DNA of 64,000 bases, from assembly GCF_000830985.1 (NCBI RefSeq), contig NZ_CP007151.1:744001-808000 (forward strand). Reading direction: 5' to 3'. This stretch comes from Marinobacter similis. Its GTDB lineage: Bacteria > Pseudomonadota > Gammaproteobacteria > Pseudomonadales > Oleiphilaceae. A program made the position numbers and the translations under genes. Numbering within the stretch: the first letter of the stretch is position 1; every line of letters begins with the position of its first letter. Shown here one piece after another: positions 60,009 through 64,000 of the stretch. The notes under the pieces were generated by a model. It ran no database searches, was not told the DNA's origin, and saw only the letters and a list, made by a program, of their open reading frames with translations.

Positions 60009-60646
60009 GGGGTCTCCGGTTCGTCAGTAGGGGCGCGGTTGCCAATCTGGTCGATGCGCGCGGCAAGGCGTTCAGTGCGAAGGTTGAGGTCGTCAATATC
60101 CGCGAACGTGGCTTCCAGTTCGCGCCGGCCGGGCAGGGCGCGGCTTTCTTCGTGTACGTATTCCTCGATGTTCGCGTTCAGCGCCTGGAACGCATTGCGG
60201 CTCCACTTCACGGCACCGCGAACCCGTTGGCCCAGGAAATGCGCGGGCACATCGCCAATGTGGCGAGCCATGGCCGCTTCCCAATCCGGATTCAGTTGGT
60301 CAAGGGCGCGTTGCAGCTGGTGCGCCAGCGCGGTATCGCCCTCTACCTGCAACCGGCCATCGCTGAAGACGCGATCATCGCCGAGCGCGAGCGCAGCCAG
60401 GGCAATGGGTTTGCCCTGAATTTCCAGCCCCGGCGCTTCCGGGGGCTGGCTACTGACCTGCACCCGATTACCGGTGGTGTGCAATGTGTAGGCCAACGCC
60501 AGAGGCGCGGTAATGGTGACCCGGACCGGTGCATTCAAAGCCGAGAGCAACGCCTGCCGGCCTGCCGGGTCAAATTCCAGGGCCTGGTTCAGCGCACCTT
60601 CGATGATGGCGGTGACGGCGGCGAGCAGGGTCGGCCCGGGAAACAT
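60005..60646 (-). CDS. ubiJ: Ubiquinone biosynthesis accessory factor UbiJ
   Basis: 213 residues with an N-terminal SCP2 lipid-binding domain (~15-115) and a C-terminal helical tail. UbiJ and UbiK hold the lipid-bound intermediates of ubiquinone synthesis in the Ubi complex. It overlaps ubiE upstream (TGATG) and ubiB downstream (GTGA), the standard ubiE-ubiJ-ubiB order. Confidence 0.93.
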   Translation of the reverse strand: MFPGPTLLAAVTAIIEGALNQALEFDPAGRQALLSALNAPVRVTITAPLALAYTLHTTGNRVQVSSQPPEAPGLEIQGKPIALAALALGDDRVFSDGRLQVEGDTALAHQLQRALDQLNPDWEAAMARHIGDVPAHFLGQRVRGAVKWSRNAFQALNANIEEYVHEESRALPGRRELEATFADIDDLNLRTERLAARIDQIGNRAPTDEPETP

Positions 60647-61437
60647 CAGGGCTTGATTCCCACGTGCAGGGCGACAATGCCGCCGGTCATATTGTAGTAC
60701 TTGCAGCCCACCAGGCCGGCGTTTTCCATCATGCCCTTCAGAGTGTCCTGATCGGGATGCATGCGGATGGATTCGGCCAGGTACTTGTAGCTCTCGCTGT
60801 CGCCGGCGATCAGTTGGCCCATCAGTGGCAGGGCGGTGAAAGAGTAGGTGTCGTAGGCCTTGCTCAGCAGCGGATTAGTCGGCTTGGAGAACTCGAGGAT
60901 CATCAGCTTGCCGCCGGGCTTGAGAGTCCGCGCCATGTCTCGCAGCGCCTGATCCTTGTCGGTGACATTGCGCAGGCCAAAGGCAATCGACACGGCATTG
61001 AAGCTGTTGTCCGGAAACGGCAAGTGTTCGGCGTCGGCTTGAACATACTCGATATTGCCTGCGTAGCCGCGATCCACCAGCCGGCCGCGGCCGACTTTCA
61101 GCATAGATGCATTGATGTCGGCCAGCACCACCTTGCCGGAGGGACCCACCAGGTCGGAAAACTTCATGGTGAGATCGCCGGTGCCGCCGGCAATGTCGAG
61201 CACCTGATGACCTGGGCGCACACCCGAAAGTTCGATGGTAAAGCGTTTCCACAGGCGGTGAATGCCCATGGACATCAGGTCGTTCATGAGGTCGTATTTG
61301 CCAGCTACGCTGTGGAATACGTCCGCCACCTGGCTCGCTTTCTGGCTCTTGGGTACATCCCGAAAACCGAAATGGGTGACGTCATCCTGGCCCTGGCTGT
61401 TCTGGGCCTGATTGGCCGGCGTTTGCTGCTCGCTCAT
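60646..61437 (-). CDS. ubiE: Ubiquinone/menaquinone C-methyltransferase UbiE
   Basis: 263 residues, SAM-dependent. Visible: [40 protein letters not shown] (SAM loop), [23 protein letters not shown]. Methylates the benzoquinone ring of ubiquinone precursors. First gene of ubiEJB. The N-terminal ~25 residues (Gln/Asn rich) are longer than in E. coli. Intact. Confidence 0.97.
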   Translation of the reverse strand: MSEQQTPANQAQNSQGQDDVTHFGFRDVPKSQKASQVADVFHSVAGKYDLMNDLMSMGIHRLWKRFTIELSGVRPGHQVLDIAGGTGDLTMKFSDLVGPSGKVVLADINASMLKVGRGRLVDRGYAGNIEYVQADAEHLPFPDNSFNAVSIAFGLRNVTDKDQALRDMARTLKPGGKLMILEFSKPTNPLLSKAYDTYSFTALPLMGQLIAGDSESYKYLAESIRMHPDQDTLKGMMENAGLVGCKYYNMTGGIVALHVGIKP

Positions 61438-61563
61438 GAGAGAAATCCTGTCTGAATCTGAACCTCGTATTCTAACCGCTGGCGGGGTCGCTACAAGGGT
61501 GGCGGCGAGTTTAATAGCGCCCTAAACTATAAAACCTTCCATTTTCCAAGAGAAAACTGATTT

Positions 61564-61842
61564 ATGTCCGTTATTGATGTACGCCGTCCGCACACACTGG
61601 ACAAGGAGCACGCTCGGGAAGCTGCTGAAAATTTGGCGAAAGATCTGTCCGAACAGTTCGACGTGAACTACGAGTGGGATGGGGATCTGCTTCGATTCAA
61701 GCGCAGCGGCGTTAAAGGTCAGCTCGAAATCAGTCATGCCGACCTGCACATTCATCTTGAGCTTGGCATGATGCTCCGCCCGTTCAAATCCCGGATCGAA
61801 CAGGAAATCAACTCCCAACTTGACCAGATGCTGAAGGCCTGA
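61564..61842 (+). CDS. Polyhydroxyalkanoic-acid-system family protein
   Basis: 92 residues of the small alpha-beta PHA-system family, which often lies near PHA synthase and phasin genes in proteobacteria: MSVIDVRRPHTLDKEHAREAAENLA, then WDGDLLRFKRSGVKGQLEIS and ELGMMLRPFKSRIEQEI. No PHA synthase is in the window. Divergent from ubiE across 126 bases. Confidence 0.85.
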   Translation: MSVIDVRRPHTLDKEHAREAAENLAKDLSEQFDVNYEWDGDLLRFKRSGVKGQLEISHADLHIHLELGMMLRPFKSRIEQEINSQLDQMLKA

Positions 61843-61859
61843 GGCTGTTCTAGCTCGGG

Positions 61860-62609
61860 TCAGAGATCGGCCGGTAGCCGGAACGGCTCCGGGTGGCCTG
61901 CAAGGATGTTATCCATCACCCGCTGTTCCCGGCTCACCAGTCGTTCAATCAGTGAATCGACATCGTCCATGGCGCGAAAGGCCGTATAGCCACGGTGCAT
62001 AAACCCGTGCAGGTCGGCGAGTCCGGCCATCTCGGCCGGAGTCCTGCTCATGGATAGCAGCCAGCCCAGGGTCCGGTTGCGCACGTAGCGGTCCAGTTGC
62101 AGACCAACATCCTCAATCAGTGCCAACTGGCGCTCACGCAGCGGCAGTTGCCGGCTCTGGCGAAAGGCTTCGCAATATTGGGCCACGGTCAGGTTGTCGG
62201 CGGGGATCTGTGCCTCGCGCAGCTGTTCGGCCAGCTCCAGGTCCAGTTGCTGGGTAATCAGGTTTAACTCCACCAGGCCTGCCAGGGTGCCCAGAAGGTG
62301 GTCCGGTAGCCATTTCACCATTTTTGGAAAGACCCGATCGATGTTGTCGTCCCGGCCGGTCATGGCGGAAGGAGCGTACAGATCGGACAGCAGAAACTCG
62401 AGGCCAGTGTGATAGCCAGGGTGCTGGTACAGATCCAGATGGGTGGTTTTCAGCCGTTGCGCCTGCCAGTCGGCGACCTCAAAGGTATCGGCCAGCAGCG
62501 GATGCGCGGCTTTGTGTCGGCGGAAATCGTGATATTCCAGCAACAGATGACGAAGCAGGCGCCCATTGTCGGTGCTGACTTCGGTGGCGACAAGGCGCTC
62601 GCGGTACAT
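61860..62609 (-). CDS. FFLEELY-motif-like helical protein, function unknown
   Basis: 249 residues, almost all helical, no signal peptide. The segment TGLEFLLSDLYAPSAMTGRD resembles the motif of the FFLEELY protein family I know from Pseudomonas relatives. No catalytic motif seen. It converges on the PHA-system gene, 17 bases apart, and follows the hydrolase gene on the same strand. Confidence 0.7.
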   Translation of the reverse strand: MYRERLVATEVSTDNGRLLRHLLLEYHDFRRHKAAHPLLADTFEVADWQAQRLKTTHLDLYQHPGYHTGLEFLLSDLYAPSAMTGRDDNIDRVFPKMVKWLPDHLLGTLAGLVELNLITQQLDLELAEQLREAQIPADNLTVAQYCEAFRQSRQLPLRERQLALIEDVGLQLDRYVRNRTLGWLLSMSRTPAEMAGLADLHGFMHRGYTAFRAMDDVDSLIERLVSREQRVMDNILAGHPEPFRLPADL

Positions 62610-62681
62610 GAGGAACTGGCTCCGTTTAACTAGCCGTGGGACAGAGGCCAGGTAGTTTAACGAAGCTTCGCCCGCAGGACA

Positions 62682-63604
62682 CTAGCCCTGGGCGGCTTCC
62701 GGCAGGGATTCGAGACCGGGTAGCCATTCCTTGCTGTCGAGAGTGATGAAGTGACTTGGTGCCTCGGTTTCGATTATGCGCATGGTGGTCGGGCTGTGAC
62801 GGGCACTGGCGAGCATGGCGGTGCGGTCGAGAATGCGATCCACGGCCGGAATCAGAAAGGTGCCATGGCGGATGTTGTTGTACACACTGGTGTCCGTGCG
62901 CTCCATCCATTCCATGATGTTCTCGATGTTGCGAACAATGGTCAGATGGTCTTTGGTCGCTGAGAACAGTTTGCTCAGCAACTGTTTTTTGCGCGGGTTC
63001 ATCTTGCCAAAGAAGGTCTGGCCGTAGGCAGATGAGGGCGCTGAGTTGATCAGGCGAATCAGCCAGGGCCACATGCCATGGCTGACCGGCTCCAACAAGG
63101 TAGTTACCAGAGCGTGAATTTTGGCTTGAGGCAGTACCGGGGCTTCCAGCACCACTTCCACATCTTCATATAATTCCGGCCACTGATTCATTGCTCCAGG
63201 ATCACCGCTCCGCCCCGGGAATGCCCGTGGATGCGGATGTTCTGGGTGGTCGGAAGGTTGGCAAGCGCCTGGTTCAGGATGCAGGCATCGTATTCAATGG
63301 TGCCTTCGAGGTGCTTGATCGGCACTTCCCAGTGGGGTGTTTCCGGGGTCACGCCGTTTACAGGAATGTGGTAGTTGCTACAGGTCAGCAGGATCAGTTC
63401 GGTGGTGGGAGCCTCGTAGGCCTGCGTGAAGTAACAATGGTTTTCCAGGAATCCGTGTACACCGACTACGGTCGCCTGGGCTTTGCCACTGTGATTGCGT
63501 ACTGAAACAGCGCCCTTGCCTACGCGATACACGCGGCCGGAAAACATCTCTGAATAAGCGTTTTCGATGGGCTTGATCAGTTTGCGAACATGGCTCGCTT
63601 TCAT
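62682..63604 (-). CDS. Alpha/beta hydrolase, lipase-like (frame broken)
   Basis: About 307 residues. Nucleophile elbow HGHSRGG (Ser in the G-x-S-x-G-type turn), the oxyanion-side VVGVHGFLENH, and the C-terminal half in another frame (NQWPELYEDVEVVLEAP onward), joined by one base near 63194. It has no signal peptide. The family seems to be an uncharacterised lipase/esterase of marine gammaproteobacteria. Upstream of the FFLEELY-like gene on the same strand (72 bases), so they may form a unit. Confidence 0.82.
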
Positions 63605-63939
63605 TGTTACTCTCCCGACCAGCGTGGTATTGGCCTGTTATTAGTGTTGGACGCTGTTGGAAACTCAGTATTACAGTCTGTTGTACCCCGAATCCGCATT
63701 GTTTGTATTGGCACAGTTAACAGTATCTACGCTTGTCTGGGGCCAATCGATGAGTCTTTAGTGGTATTTGGTAACGATTGACCCGGTATTTAGCCAAAGT
63801 TTAGGCCGAAAAGTCGTCAACTGGTAACCATTTGTAATCTTGTGCATGACACCGTCGATGGAGACGCTGCTACTTGTCTGGCACAATGCGGAGTTCGGTT
63901 TTTACGTAGCTTCATCCATTTCCCCAGGGACGCCCAGGT
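63605..63939. other. Intergenic region between divergent genes
   Basis: 335 bases, less GC-rich than its surroundings. No gene recognised. TTGACC (around 63778) with a poor -10 seventeen bases later is a weak promoter candidate for the partial gene at the window end. Confidence 0.4.
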
Positions 63940-64000
63940 TTGAGTCACGAGCAATCGCATCTTCTTTTGCCTGCGGATTCGGCCTGGCTGGCTCTGGAAC
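63940..64000 (+). CDS. Start of an unidentified gene, cut by the window end
   Basis: TTG at 63940 opens a frame reading MSHEQSHLLLPADSAWLALE to the last base. A weak purine-rich stretch (CAGGGA, CAGG) lies upstream. Only 20 codons are visible; I cannot name the product. The other frames are also open over part of this length, so the call is tentative. Confidence 0.35.
   Translation, partial: MSHEQSHLLLPADSAWLALE

Overview
The window looks like chromosome from a moderately GC-rich marine gammaproteobacterium, most likely Marinobacter or a close relative. This rests on protein content and gene order, not on a database search. The supporting points are the block gyrA-serC-pheA-hisC-tyrA/aroA-cmk-rpsA-ihfB-lapA-lapB-pyrF, the fused TyrA-AroA enzyme, ubiE-ubiJ-ubiB, and the pairing of a RimK-like ligase with a GNAT/C39-peptidase fusion.

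Layout. 1-3.3 kb: the end of a cation-efflux gene, then a divergent pair made of an ATP-grasp ligase and an acetyltransferase/cysteine-peptidase fusion. 3.3-6.7 kb: uvrB and an aspartate/aromatic-type aminotransferase. 6.7-7.3 kb: a tRNA-Asn transcription unit with clear promoter and terminator, followed by two inverted copies of a long hairpin repeat. 7.3-21 kb: the large minus-strand housekeeping block for pyrimidine, LPS control, IHF, S1, CMP kinase, aromatic amino acids, His, Ser and gyrase. 21-36.6 kb: purU, a secreted gamma-glutamyltranspeptidase, an FtsH paralogue, a YghU-type GST, envelope lipoproteins, an M28 peptidase, an OsmC-YcaO fusion and membrane proteins. 36.7-56.8 kb: accessory DNA, nearly all minus strand after 39.4 kb, with many small genes. 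It includes a complete YehZYXW/OsmF-type osmoprotectant ABC transporter, a MerF/GDCCVxC pair, PhzF, PsiE, TfoX-N, VOC and NIPSNAP proteins, and finally a short run of integron-like gene cassettes with two recognisable attC-type sites. 56.9-64 kb: lemA with a TPM-domain partner, the ubiquinone genes ubiB-ubiJ-ubiE, a PHA-system protein and a lipase-like hydrolase.

A pervasive technical feature: about 28 sites, roughly one per 2.3 kb, break an otherwise intact gene into two frames. At nearly every site the reading frame and family sequence are restored by adding one G or C to a run of G or C. This affects indispensable genes such as gyrA, uvrB, aroA and ubiB, so I treat it as under-called G/C homopolymers in the assembly rather than real mutation. 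Each broken gene is annotated here as one CDS over its full span, with the break position stated.

The most interesting items are: (i) the hairpin repeat pair at 6991-7264, where the loops are conserved but the long stems differ between copies and each remains self-complementary; (ii) the attC-bounded cassettes at 55.35-56.8 kb with no integrase in view; (iii) the RimK-like ligase/GNAT-C39 peptidase locus, a plausible peptide-tagging system of unknown substrate; (iv) MerF plus GDCCVxC without any other mer gene.
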